From: Pseudomonadota bacterium
GTDB lineage: Bacteria; Bdellovibrionota; Bacteriovoracia; Bacteriovoracales; Bacteriovoracaceae
Length of the DNA stretch: 6,138 nt
Assembly (NCBI GenBank): GCA_021299675.1
Contig: JAJTIF010000163.1
Coordinates: forward strand, 1-6,138
Direction: 5' to 3'
Within the stretch, counting starts at the first letter, position 1; each line of letters opens with the position of its first letter. The position numbers and the translations under genes are program-made. Positions 5,616-6,138 of the stretch are shown here, piece by piece. Under the pieces are notes generated by a model, which was not told where the DNA came from, did no database searches, and saw only the letters and a list, made by a program, of their open reading frames with translations.

Positions 5616-6138
5616 ATGGTCGCCAGACTTTTTGTCATCCTATTGAGCTTCATGATTTTCACGCAAAATGTGATAGCGGATTGCTATCCCATCCGTCGCA
5701 TCCTGGAGCCAGCAGCGCGTGCGAATTTTCAAAACCTCTGCCGCGCGGCTGTGCAGTGTGACCCTGCCTGCCAAAACATCGAACCTGCCAAACTCATCAA
5801 CTGCTCCGGCACCCAAGACTCTAACAAACTCCTGGCCAGTGGGAACATCGGCCGACGCATTCTAAGTTGTGCGCGCGCTTTTTTTGTCGACTCGATGGTG
5901 GATCTCGCCAACATGGTGATCGATCTGATCAAGATGCTCGTGGGTGCGCAGATGAATTCTTTTCGAAATATTTATAAATTCATGACCGACAGTGAATTCC
6001 GCCAGCAGTCACTCGCACGCAACAATCAGATGAGTGGGGCCGCGCGAGCCTTCCTTTCGTGCGCCACTCGAAATTTCGCGACCGAGTACTCCAAGAATTT
6101 TCGTCGGGCCGTTGATCAGGTGGGCTACCTCAATGCCC
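5616..6138 (+). CDS. Exported cysteine-bearing protein of unknown function, N-terminal part (runs off the right edge)
   Basis: 174 codons are open from ATG at 5616 to the window edge. The first ~21 residues form a signal peptide: a short basic start (MVAR), the hydrophobic core LFVILLSFMIF, and a likely signal peptidase I site after NVIA, before DCYP. No lipobox cysteine sits at +1, so a soluble periplasmic or secreted protein is expected rather than a lipoprotein. The mature part has Cys at 23, 42, 48, 52, 63, 85 and 149; several are close together (CRAAVQCDPACQN), suggesting disulfides. A long amphipathic helical stretch runs from about 84 to 125. I recognise no family. An in-frame TAA at 5598-5600 and no other start codon before 5616 fix the start, though the ribosome binding site is weak. 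Only 37 bp separate it from the icd terminator, with no clear promoter. Confidence 0.8.
   Translation, partial: MVARLFVILLSFMIFTQNVIADCYPIRRILEPAARANFQNLCRAAVQCDPACQNIEPAKLINCSGTQDSNKLLASGNIGRRILSCARAFFVDSMVDLANMVIDLIKMLVGAQMNSFRNIYKFMTDSEFRQQSLARNNQMSGAARAFLSCATRNFATEYSKNFRRAVDQVGYLNA

Noticed and set aside
1..6138. CRISPR arrays, tRNA or rRNA genes, transposases, insertion-sequence ends, toxin-antitoxin pairs
   Set aside because: No regularly spaced repeats, cloverleaf-like segments, transposase motifs or terminal inverted repeats were seen on either strand. Coding density by recognisable chromosomal genes leaves little space for them.

Overview
The window reads as an ordinary chromosomal stretch of a Gram-negative bacterium with balanced base composition. 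Taken together, the multi-PAS/GAF sensor, the eukaryote-like NADP-isocitrate dehydrogenase, the umuDC-type operon and the small cysteine-bearing secreted protein would suit a Bdellovibrio-like (Bdellovibrionota) genome. That assignment is an impression from protein style, not a proof.

Layout, left to right. (1) 1-1797, minus strand: the N-terminal 599 codons of a soluble GAF-PAS-PAS-PAS-GAF sensory protein whose output domain lies off the left edge. (2) 1798-1888: AT-rich spacer with no visible terminator. (3) 1889-3491, minus strand: a two-gene umuD-umuC operon for a Pol V type translesion polymerase, with genes overlapping by 23 bp. (4) 3492-3591: a compact divergent control region with an 11-bp-period direct repeat and a dyad. 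(5) 3592-4233, plus strand: a 213-residue protein I do not recognise. (6) 4234-4298: icd leader containing a 12-bp arm inverted repeat that covers the ribosome binding site. (7) 4299-5531, plus strand: icd, complete, followed by a textbook intrinsic terminator at 5543-5578. (8) 5616-6138, plus strand: the N-terminal 174 codons of an exported cysteine-bearing protein.

The most notable point is the UmuD protein. It begins four residues before the position where E. coli UmuD is self-cleaved, and an in-frame stop two codons upstream rules out a longer form. It also lacks both residues of the Ser-Lys protease dyad. It therefore looks like a gene that directly encodes the processed, mutagenically active UmuD' form, so Pol V would not need RecA-triggered cleavage. 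Control would then fall on transcription from the divergent region, which is shared with the unknown 213-residue gene. The sensor, icd and secreted-protein genes have no obvious functional tie to the polymerase operon.
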